This document shows, one piece after another, positions 56,401 through 64,000 of a DNA stretch of 64,000 nucleotides. This stretch comes from Metaphire vulgaris (Eukaryota > Annelida > Clitellata > Crassiclitellata > Megascolecidae): positions 11,784,367 through 11,848,366 of the forward strand of contig CM030861.1 of the NCBI GenBank assembly GCA_018105865.1. The letters are read 5' to 3'. Both the position numbers and the translations under genes were made by a program. The notes beneath the pieces were generated by a model. That model was given only the letters and a program-made list of their open reading frames with translations, was not told the origin of the DNA and did no database searches. The first letter of the stretch is position 1; the number at the start of each line of letters is the position of its first letter.

Positions 56401-58382
56401 GTGACTCCAGAATGTATTTCAGTAGATTTTATCAGTTTAGTTTTTACTTGATTTTCTTACTTCTCAAGTCACAGTGCAAATCACAGTTTGAGATCACGTG
56501 ATCAGATCACAGTTTGAGATCATGTGAATAAAAAAACCCTGTAGGGGCAGAAGATGGCAGAGTGGGTTACGTGCTGGGGCAGTAGGTTGACGGATCAGGT
56601 TCAAGCCCCGTTGGCACCCCTAGCCACTTAAAATCATGCTATGCTTTGTTTGTCGAATGTTTGGTTTGTATCCAAAAAATCCGGTACCTTGGCATTTGGG
56701 GGTTTGCCTCCCCAGGTTTATTATTTGATTAAAAAACTTATCTTGGCACTTTTTCTTTCTGGATTTATGATTTGTCAGGAGTATTTTCTAGCTGTGTTCG
56801 ATTTTCAGTCATGCGACTGTGGACAGTGCATGCTAATATCATACAGGCTTTCTCTTTCATAACTGCATGTTGGCAGAGATCTTATGTTTGCTTAGATCTT
56901 TGGTTTGTCATTTTAGTATTGCTTATTTATGATTTTGTACTGCTTCTGATTATGTTTGCATTTTTAACCCTTAAACCACCGGAGCTGAGGATACTCAGTT
57001 CCATTGCATGCAGTTACAGAGTATGTTGTAGTTTAAGGGTTAACGTGTTTGTTATCATTGCACAGACTCAAAGAATTAAGTGCATTTATGGAAGACACAT
57101 GTATTCATATTGGTAAATTCTTTTAATGTTAGCTAGGCTATTTTATGTCAAGGAATCATTCCTTTGGATATTTACACTTGGTGCTATAGAAGTTTATAAA
57201 CAATTATTACAAAATTACCAACTTGTTTTATGCATCAGTTGGCCACATTCAACGTTTCTGTAAATTTTTAATATTAGTGTTTATTACCTAATAAGATTTG
57301 CCAACCATTATGTGTGTGTTGTGTGTGATTATGTGAATTATATTATATATGCTCTACCATCCTGGGGAAAAATTGCTTTTTCTTGGGTGTTTGTAATTCT
57401 TTTCAAGAAAAACGTGTATAATTTACGATTATATTTCTGTCAGGCGACTTTGGTTTCAATCCGGACATGAATACGATGCCGGAAATGATTCTGGACGATC
57501 TGACATTTGAGCAGAACGCGATCGAAACGGAATCACTGCAAGAACACGAAAATGGTCTCGGCAAAGAAGACGTGGGAATAACAAATGAAAGCGGGCAGTT
57601 TGGTAAATACTTCTTTATCGTCAATATGCATACAGTTGATTAAGTTTTACCCATTCAATTCACCGTATACAGAAGGCTTTTAAAGCGTTTTCTATTCTTG
57701 CCAAAACTAAAAATATTAACTGTGGTAGTTAACGTAACTAGTCTGTAGCCTTGACTGTGGTAAAATTTGAAAGTTGTTTTAGAATTGTCTACATTGGTAC
57801 GTAGTTTTGTATTGATATTTTGTGTTTTTTTTCACGAAGGCTCTCTTTCAGCTGGTGACGATTATGATGAGCACTACTATGAGAATGGCGGTGGTGATTA
57901 TGATGATGATGATGATGATCTTTCCCTTCCTAATAATAAGGGAAGAGATGTTGGTGACCGTAGACTTTTCAGTAAGTTTCATTGTTTACATAGATACAAG
58001 AATATGACGGCTAATTGCCTCCAATGCAATTAGTATGAAAAGCATAGATATCTGCATTTTGATTAGTGAGTTTAGTTTGAAATAGCATGTTATTATAATG
58101 ACTTTGACTGCAAAAGCTCTCCAGTTGACTGCTTCAAAACTATAAGTGAAACAGTGTATTATTGAAAACCGCTGTCACTAATGTTGCATTGGTTCTGACA
58201 TGTACCTGTTTAGGTGAGGAAACCATACTGAACCAAAAGGAGAGGCCCTTATGCAAGGAATTCCCAGAAGGCGGGTCCAGTTCTCGGGCTAAGTTGTCGC
58301 TGGATGCTGAGAATTTGAAGGGTTAGTCGAGAATTTTTTGGCCGCCTCTCTTTCCTACCCCCCACCCCACGATTATCCACCA

Positions 58383-58416
<34 letters not shown>

Positions 58417-60196
58417 CTAGCCTTTGAATTCTTTGCTTTAATTCACTGCTTCTTTTTCTTCATGGATTTGTCTTGAAACAAGTTTGTATTTAAGATCCAT
58501 CTTGGAATTTTTGAGAGAACATAAAGGTTGAATGAAATTACAGCTACCATTTGACATATAACATAAATAACATAACTTTAGTACATGTATAAAAGTTTCA
58601 AAAACTTTGCTGATGCTTCGGGCTCAATTGTACAGGGTGGCGCAAAAAACTGGACTATATTAAATGCAAACCTAAATGTGACTAGTCCAGTTTTTTTTGC
58701 GCCACCCTGTATTTCAACATGATGAAATAAGATGAAGTTCTTAGTCATTTGAATGCTCTATAATCATTGTATATGAATATTTGTGTTGTGTTTTTTTGTG
58801 TGAAATAAAGAGAACACCACATTCATTGACAAATCTCTTGCGAGCCTAAATTGTCCTTCGAAATCTCACGCCATCGTTAGTGACTTGACATCGGCGATGG
58901 AAAATGACACCGACGTGTTTGCCCTCGGTCCTGTCGAGGTGAACGTCAAAGGTGAGAATTTTGGGAGGAAATTTCTACCTTGGTTTGCAGTTTAATAAGG
59001 TGCTAGATGACTTGGTATCAGAGGGTTAATGGTGCCTGGTTATCAGAGAACTTTTGTTGCCAAACAGAGTCCTTGCCCTCCTATGCCTGTGTTTGAATGG
59101 TGCATCATTAGCATGATTGCATGTGGGAATGTCAGTAATAGTTAACTAGCAATTACTTACTTACTGTAATGTATTACATTACAGTAAGTAAGTATTCAGC
59201 TTACTGTAATGTATTACATTTCAACAAGGCATGGTACATGGTACAGTCTTGACCCAAACAGTTGGCAAGAAATTCGTATTGTTTTGTATTGTATTGTATT
59301 GTGAGAAAGTTACTCTTGTCAAAATGTGGAGTTGGTAGCACAGTGTTTTAATGTTGTGATCATGTGACGTTGCTCGTGTGTTTGTGTCACATGATCTATC
59401 GCATGACTTTGTTCGTAACGATCGACAGAACGAAGAGCGAAAAGGAAACGGCGACTGATCGTCGACGAGCACAAGGTCATCTCGAGCGAAGCCATGAAAT
59501 CGCAGCTGTCTGATTCGTCGGACCTTGTGACGCCCCTGGACTTGGCTCCGCCCACCAAGAAACTGATGCTCTGGAAGGAATCGGGGGGCGTGAACAGGCT
59601 GTTTGTTCTGCCAGGAACGATGCTTATCAACGCCGATTTATTCAAGGTCTGTTTGGTGTCTATTTTTTAATGTCAATGCGTTTTACAGATTTCTGAATTG
59701 ACTTGTGCCTATCTGATTAGAAATATAAGAGGCGTTATGTTATACAAATGTTACCTTACGTTACATGAGTCGGGTCTGTGAAGAAAGATGTGAACTGGTT
59801 CTTATTTCGGCTGAAATTTTTCTTCTCGAATTTCTTTAGGTGGTCGTTTGTGGCTGTATGTGTTACCACCAAATCTGTGTTGATGTTATAGATAAAAACT
59901 GCTCTCTTTGCTTTAAATTGTATTACTGTTTATATCATCAGTGGCGGCTCCAGGATTTGGCAAGTGGGGGGGCGGTTGGGGTGGCAACTTCTAAGCATGG
60001 GAGCCAACTATTTTTCAGAATCCTGGACTGGTCTTGTTGCTTAGAATGAGTAGACTAAAGTATTGGGGGCCAACTAGGGGCAGGCATTCTGTAGGGGTGA
60101 GCATGGCCCCCCTAGGCAGATTTGTAGCCAACTGTACATTCAGCTGGCATACTAAATACCATCAGTCCTTTTTTGCCTCTCATGCCATACCATATT

Positions 60197-60254
<58 letters not shown>

Positions 60255-62390
60255 CCAGGATGGTTTTTATAGTGCCGCTGTATACCATATATCATACCAT
60301 ACCAAAAGGACCTTTTGATTCTTGTTCTGGTAGCTGTTTAGCAAGAACCTCCTTACGACGTCAACAACTGATTCTGGTGATGACAGTGGTGATGGTGATG
60401 ATGATGATGATCCTATGACTAACATTGCTGTTGAAGAAGAAGCGGCCAATGTAAAGAACTGGTCTCCAGAACTTAAGCAAGGTTATGATGAAGATGCCAC
60501 TGTCTTTGTCGTCGTTTTAAAAGTGTTTTTAGTATTTATAACAATTTTATTGTATTTGTGGTAGCAGTTTATTTAACTATTTATTGATAAAATCAGAACT
60601 GGAATTTGAGCTCAAGGCAAAATGCTTACTCAGATTTTGAGCTGCACAGGTGGTTATGGTAGGTGGTTATGGTAGGTGGTTATGGTAGGTGGTTATGGTT
60701 GGTGGTTATGGTAGGTGGTTATGGTGGACAGTTGTTGATGGTTATGTGGCATATGCAGGTCATAGCTGTGTTTTTATTATAAGTTTTTGCATAATTTACA
60801 ATTTCCCTTTTAGAAATGTATTTAGGGTAGTGGCTTGATTGTGGACAGTCCAAATTGTGTTCTAGCATAGGGTTTAAAATCAACAATTTTTATAATTTTA
60901 TGTTTAAAATTTTATTGACTGATTTCAAGCTGTTATCTGTCTTTGCAATGCTTGCTATTACAGATGATGTTCATGATTCGAACCGTGACCTGCCGTCATG
61001 CAGTGATGTCGAGAATACCGCAGCTGATGATCTGTCGCCTTTCTCGCCGTCCTCTGGCAACACCAGCACCCCCAAGAGGAAGTCCAGACGGTTGGCTGGG
61101 GCGCCCGTCGACAATTCCCCCGGGCTGCCTCGTCAAAGCCTAGGCGACGAAAACGAACGTGGTCCGAGAACCGACGGGAGTCCCAAACGAAAGCGTCGCA
61201 AGCAGCAGCAACAGCAGCAGCAGCAGCAGCAGCCCCATGGCTCCAGTACAAAGTCTCTCGAGTTGCGTCCTCTCAGGTCCAACGACTCGGGTCTCGTATC
61301 GTCAGACCCCGAGGATGTCGAAAACGAGGATGCTATTTTCGACGTGGAACCGACACCAACATACGGCGAGAGAGCCAACCTTCGCCAGGTTCGATATATA
61401 TATATGTGTGTGTGGACCTGTGGTTTTGACCTTGACATATAGTTTTATGTGGATTTTGACCTTGACTTTGAGTTGTGGGTTTTGCCTTGACATATAGTTT
61501 TATGAAAATTTTGACCTTGACTTTGAGGTTGTTTGTCATTTCTGGCTAATTGTATAATATCTATATTTGGAAAATATTATATATTAAGCAATTTATTTAT
61601 TGCATAAAAACTAGGATAACTGATGATATTTTTCTGCATGGCAAATTTTAAAATTGAAAATATATAATAAATAAATACAGAAAATTATAAAATTATATAC
61701 ATAAATAAATAAGAAAATAAATTATTTATATACATAAATAAATACAGAAAATAAATACATATGCAAATATATATATTAAATAAATACAGAAAATGAATAC
61801 ATATACAAATAAATTATTAAATACAGAAAATAAATACATATACAAAATATATACATAAATAAATACAGAAAATAAATACATATGCAAATATATATATACA
61901 TAAATAAATACAGAAAATAAATACATATACAAATATATAATATATATATATATACATAAATAAATACAGAAAATAAATACATATACAAATATATATACAT
62001 AAATAAATACAGAAAATAAATACATTGTGGCCCGAGTGCCTGCGCCATGTCAGTGCAGTTCATTTTGACTTATTCCAGTTCTTGGTGATACGGTACGCTT
62101 GTACGATGATGTGGATGTGCCGTGTGTAGGAACTCGAAGAGGCCGAGGTGGAAGAGAGGCTGTGGAAACGGCGTTCCAACCACATGCAGCACGTCCTCCA
62201 TCGTAGGCTCGAAACTACCGAGTTCCTCAGCTTCGACCAGCTGACCGTTCGAAACAACCGCAAGCAGGCAGCTTCTAAGTTCTACACCATCTTGGTCCTG
62301 ACGAAGGCTCGGTCCACGAATGTCGAACAGAACCGGCCGTACGGCGACATACAGATCACCAGAGGACCCGCGTTTGAGCGCACCGTGTGA
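53261..62390 (+). CDS. RAD21: Cohesin subunit RAD21 (Scc1 kleisin), twelve coding exons
   Basis: RAD21 is the kleisin that closes the SMC1-SMC3 cohesin ring and is cut by separase. Coding exons: 53261-53404, 54090-54319, 54815-54921, 55778-56056, 57444-57602, 57840-57971, 58214-58321, 58811-58951, 59429-59646, 60334-60481, 60964-61388 and 62130-62390. All phases agree and give 783 residues (human RAD21: 631). The N-terminal SMC3-binding domain is unmistakable ([51 protein letters not shown]). [24 protein letters not shown] and [16 protein letters not shown] are the conserved central blocks. The C-terminal winged helix has [16 protein letters not shown]. The extra length is acidic and low-complexity sequence, including an Asp run and ten Gln at about 636-645. 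EASR near residue 245 fits the separase pattern (E..R). It could instead be the RAD21L paralogue; the [16 protein letters not shown] block and general similarity favour RAD21. Confidence 0.95.
53798..53938 (+). pseudogene. LINE ORF2 C-terminal remnant in RAD21 intron 1
   Basis: Translates to [20 protein letters not shown] then [14 protein letters not shown] and a stop. This is the common C-terminal signature of CR1/jockey-type reverse transcriptase ORFs (AF..AAPR.WN.LP......FK..LK..L). No upstream RT domain remains. Confidence 0.8.
54090..54319 (+). CDS. RAD21: RAD21 exon 2
   Basis: Starts [19 protein letters not shown] after GCGTCTTTAG, phase 0; ends in phase 2 before GTAAGT. Completes the N-terminal domain. 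Confidence 0.95.
54327..54505. mobile_element. hAT-like MITE, family E, inserted at the RAD21 exon 2 donor
   Basis: CAGGGATATTTTTA to AAAAATATCCCTG, 179 bp. The perfect 8-bp target duplication AGTAAGTA lies at 54319-54326 and 54506-54513 and includes the splice donor. Confidence 0.92.
54815..54921 (+). CDS. RAD21: RAD21 exon 3
   Basis: Acceptor ATTTTTTGTAG. Encodes [20 protein letters not shown] and REEV, equal to the human FSLNQSR.EEIT.REEV. Ends in phase 1. Confidence 0.95.
55778..56056 (+). CDS. RAD21: RAD21 exon 4
   Basis: Encodes [20 protein letters not shown] and [13 protein letters not shown] sequence not seen in human RAD21, then [15 protein letters not shown] with a possible separase site. 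Phase 1 at both ends; acceptor GCGACAG, donor GTAAGA. Confidence 0.8.
56546..56626 (+). repeat. tRNA-like SINE head
   Basis: GATGGCAGAGTGGGTTA resembles an A box and GGTTCAAGCCC is a perfect B box of an internal RNA polymerase III promoter, spaced as in a long-variable-arm tRNA (Leu/Ser type). AGGGG and CCCCT at the ends can pair. The fold is imperfect, so a tRNA-derived SINE or tRNA pseudogene is likelier than a working tRNA. Confidence 0.6.
56964..57043. mobile_element. 80-bp piggyBac-like hairpin MITE, diverged copy 5
   Basis: TTAACCCTTAAACCACC to GTAGTTTAAGGGTTAA. Exactly 80 bp, with a recognisable AGTTACAG core. TTAA at both ends. Confidence 0.65.
57444..57602 (+). CDS. RAD21: RAD21 exon 5
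   Basis: Encodes [20 protein letters not shown] and an acidic stretch; human has ENDFGDFGMDD here. Phase 1 at both ends. Confidence 0.92.
57840..57971 (+). CDS. RAD21: RAD21 exon 6
   Basis: Acidic: [20 protein letters not shown], partly from a GAT microsatellite. Phase 1 at both ends, donor GTAAGT. Confidence 0.88.
58214..58321 (+). CDS. RAD21: RAD21 exon 7
   Basis: Encodes [20 protein letters not shown] and a Ser-rich end. No strong family block; placed by phase 1 at both ends and good splice sites. Confidence 0.8.
58633..58709. mobile_element. TA-flanked mariner-like hairpin MITE
   Basis: CAGGGTGGCGCAAAAAACTG and its inverse at the right end form a ~26-bp stem with a ~25-nt loop; TA on both flanks. 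In RAD21 intron. Confidence 0.82.
58811..58951 (+). CDS. RAD21: RAD21 exon 8
   Basis: Encodes [20 protein letters not shown] and [17 protein letters not shown], matching human EEAFALEPIDITVK. Confidence 0.92.
59429..59646 (+). CDS. RAD21: RAD21 exon 9
   Basis: Encodes [20 protein letters not shown] and [20 protein letters not shown], nearly identical to the human blocks. Phase 0 at the end. Confidence 0.96.
59939..60112. mobile_element. hAT-like MITE, family A, 3' end lost
   Basis: CAGTGGCGGCTCCAGGATTT start and the usual interior; the right inverted end is not recognisable. Confidence 0.6.
60334..60481 (+). CDS. RAD21: RAD21 exon 10
   Basis: [20 protein letters not shown] then a five-Asp run and KNWSPELKQ. 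Ends in phase 1 before a weak donor GTTATG. Confidence 0.82.
60650..60727. repeat. (GGTGGTTATGGTA)n minisatellite
   Basis: About six 13-bp units in RAD21 intron 10. Confidence 0.85.
60964..61388 (+). CDS. RAD21: RAD21 exon 11
   Basis: Low-complexity linker: [20 protein letters not shown] (nuclear-localisation-like), ten Gln from CAG/CAA codons, then [20 protein letters not shown]. Phase 0 at the end. Confidence 0.88.
61415..61535. repeat. TTTTGACCTTGACATATAG tandem repeat
   Basis: Three imperfect units of about 40 bp built on TTTTGACCTTGACTTTGAG and ATATAGTTTTATG. Confidence 0.7.
61685..62024. repeat. ATACATAAATAAATACAGAA minisatellite
   Basis: About eight units of 35-50 bp, AAATAAATACAGAAAATAAA joined to TACATATACAAATATATA. 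Confidence 0.88.
62130..62390 (+). CDS. RAD21: RAD21 exon 12 (C-terminal winged helix)
   Basis: Encodes [20 protein letters not shown], then [30 protein letters not shown] and [17 protein letters not shown], then TGA. Matches human NTNRKQAAAKFYSFLVLKK and PYSDIIATPGPRF. Confidence 0.96.
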   Translation, partial: ELEEAEVEERLWKRRSNHMQHVLHRRLETTEFLSFDQLTVRNNRKQAASKFYTILVLTKARSTNVEQNRPYGDIQITRGPAFERTV

Positions 62391-62549
62391 ATCTGGCTTG
62401 AGACTGTTGCGTCGTTAATTATTGTTGAGTGTTTTTGCTGCTTTTTCTGATTGCGAGGTTTAACGTTACGTATAATGGCATTTACCCTACATCTTTGGTA
62501 TCGAGTAAATTTTATCAATGGTTTTATTTTTTTATGACTGGTGCCCAAG

Positions 62550-62720
62550 CAGGGATATTTGTAGGATTGTGAATTTTGGGGGTGTCGACCTCAAATTGAG
62601 GGGTGTCCAGAGCTAATTAATATGCATATTGTGTGCATACCATTGTCACAGTACCAAATTTTGGGGGTTGTCGAGTCTGTCGACCTCAAATGGGGGGGTT
62701 GGGGTGTAAAAGTATCCCTG
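62550..62720. mobile_element. hAT-like MITE, family E
   Basis: CAGGGATATTTGTAGG to AAAAGTATCCCTG, flanked by TGCCCAAG and TGCCCGAG (8 bp, one mismatch). Probably in the RAD21 3' UTR. Confidence 0.85.
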
Positions 62721-62951
62721 TGCCCGAGGGATCGGTGCTGTTGAAATCAGTAGTTGTTGTTTATCAATATTTCGTAAGTTTTAGAAAGAAGTTATCATTT
62801 TAGTATCTTCACAGGCCATTTCCCCCCCCCCGACAGGCAGGCCAGATCTGGCCCGCTGGTCACCATTTTAATATCCCTTCTCTCCATTGTGTGCTTTCTC
62901 GATGAAAGGTTGTTGTATGTTGTATATTCACTGTTTTATTTAATCAGGGAA

Positions 62952-62955
<4 letters not shown>

Positions 62956-63019
<64 letters not shown>
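62956..63019. repeat. (TA)n microsatellite
   Basis: About 31 TA units. Confidence 0.95.
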
Positions 63020-63020
<1 letters not shown>

Positions 63021-63431
63021 TTTTATAGTTATGCATGTTCATATATTTTGATGCTGTACTGATCATGTCTTCTTTGTTTGCGGGTGGTGAATTTTGTCGA
63101 GTTTTAGTAATAGAATAAGTTATTTCATTTTGTTTTTAGTTTGCGGCATAATTGAGAATTCAGCTGAGCTGCCAAAATGTTTTCAGATTGTAAATATACA
63201 TCTGCACAAGGCATTTGAATGTATATATGGTCATTAACTGTGTTGTGTGCAGACAGTTGTGTGCAGTATTGTGAAATTTGAGCTGGGGGGGGGGAGGTTG
63301 AGGACTGAAATTCAATGAATGCCAGAAGATGCATATACCACCCCACATGCGATTTTTGAGAGGCCCCTAATGGCGTGATAAAAGTTTTGTTAATAATAAT
63401 AATAGCATATTATAATATTTTTTAAAATGCA

Positions 63432-63790
63432 TTAGGCCATCTGGCGAACGCTAGTTGAAAAGAATCTTCTGAGTTTTGTAGAAATGGCAAAACAAAAGCT
63501 ACGATACAATTCGAATGAAAATTGTGCCAAATATATTCGACAGAATTATTCATATTTTTGCCAAATTAGACCAAAATGAGAGAAACAGATTTTTAAATTG
63601 TTTGAAATTTTCTTTTACAAGAATTTTGTGGGGGGAACATACCTTTTTTACGCATCTTAAAAACCTCATGAGTATGGCAAAGTCAGTTTACCGAAGGCTA
63701 TATTGTAATTTTCAGAAACATCTTCAGTGGAATTTCAGAGCAAAATGGTCGGAATACGCTTATCTTGCGTTATTGCGATGTAAGATTAAT
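63432..63790 (+). repeat. Dispersed repeat, copy 4
   Basis: GGCCATCTGGCGAACG, AAAACAAAAGCT, CAATTCGAATGAAAATT and AGAGCAAAATGGTC in family order, ending directly at the piggyBac-like hairpin. Confidence 0.75.
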
Positions 63791-63792
63791 TT

Positions 63793-63872
63793 TTAACCCC
63801 TTAACTGGGGATCCCGGATATATCCATCCATTTTACATCGAGTTACAGTTAAATACACAGTTAAGGGGTTGA
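63793..63872. mobile_element. 80-bp piggyBac-like hairpin MITE, copy 4
   Basis: TTAACCCCTTAACTGGGGAT to ACAGTTAAGGGGTTGA; the right TTAA has one change. Confidence 0.75.
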
Positions 63873-64000
63873 AATGCTATGGACCAAGGTTTCCAAAGTA
63901 TAGTTAACGTTGTTTCTCTGCATTAGTGTAAAAATAGGCACCAGTTGATGACCAAGTACCAGTATTAGGTCTGCAGATAGTACTTCTAGTCTTGAGGATG

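Larger units (their letters stand above)
62391..64000. other. RAD21 3' flank
   Basis: Holds a family E MITE, a (TA)n tract (62956-63019), a dispersed repeat copy and a piggyBac-like hairpin. I see no further exons and no clear AATAAA near the stop. Confidence 0.6.

Noticed and set aside
61726..62063. Tyr/Ile/Phe-rich minus-strand ORFs resembling a membrane protein
   Set aside because: Encoded by the AT-rich minisatellite in RAD21 intron 11; repeats, not membrane segments.

Overview
The window is animal nuclear DNA, not bacterial. Coding sequence is split into short exons with GT-AG introns, the code is standard, and the spaces between exons are filled with microsatellites and short inverted-repeat (MITE-type) elements. 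The gene content (a glycine-receptor-type Cys-loop channel, cohesin RAD21, mitochondrial complex I subunit NDUFS6) and the repeat style suggest an invertebrate, probably marine and possibly a non-vertebrate deuterostome. The species cannot be fixed from the sequence alone.

Layout. (1) 109-423, minus: a short intact ORF for a single-pass membrane protein. (2) 5036-5390, minus: a tentative two-exon gene for a small one-membrane-segment protein. (3) 5856-6768, minus: three exons of NDUFS6; the last exon, which should carry the CGYCG zinc motif, was not found. (4) 12848-38917, plus: a complete ten-exon gene for an anion-type Cys-loop receptor subunit (543 residues), rebuilt by phase-consistent splicing, including 33-nt and 36-nt microexons. 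(5) 41379-49553, minus: seven exons of a gene of unknown function, with a beta-rich, faintly CABIT-like front part and a long disordered tail; its 5' end is not seen. (6) 53261-62390, plus: a complete twelve-exon RAD21-family gene (783 residues). Genes 4 and 5 converge; genes 5 and 6 diverge from about 49.6-53.2 kb.

The genes have no shared operon-like logic; they are unrelated neighbours (respiration, ion channel, unknown scaffold-like protein, chromosome cohesion). What links them is mobile DNA. At least six MITE families recur. Two are hAT-like with CAGTGGCGG or CAGGGGCGTAGC ends, and one is hAT-like with CAGGGATA ends; all three show 8-bp target duplications. One is piggyBac-like, exactly 80 bp with TTAA ends (five copies). 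Two are TA-flanked mariner-like families. One is PIF/Harbinger-like with a TTA duplication. There are two LINE reverse-transcriptase remnants, a dispersed ~0.3-0.5 kb repeat in four copies, and a tRNA-like SINE head.

The most striking observations concern splice sites. The 5' splice site of receptor exon 6 is multiplied in a ~42-bp tandem array of about a dozen copies, into which a PIF-like MITE has inserted. The 5' splice site of receptor exon 4 is followed by a second donor-like tandem array. A hAT MITE in RAD21 has an 8-bp target duplication that exactly copies the exon 2 splice donor. Receptor exon 9 has a 3' splice site preceded by (TAA)n instead of a polypyrimidine tract. No CRISPR, phage or prokaryotic defence system is present.
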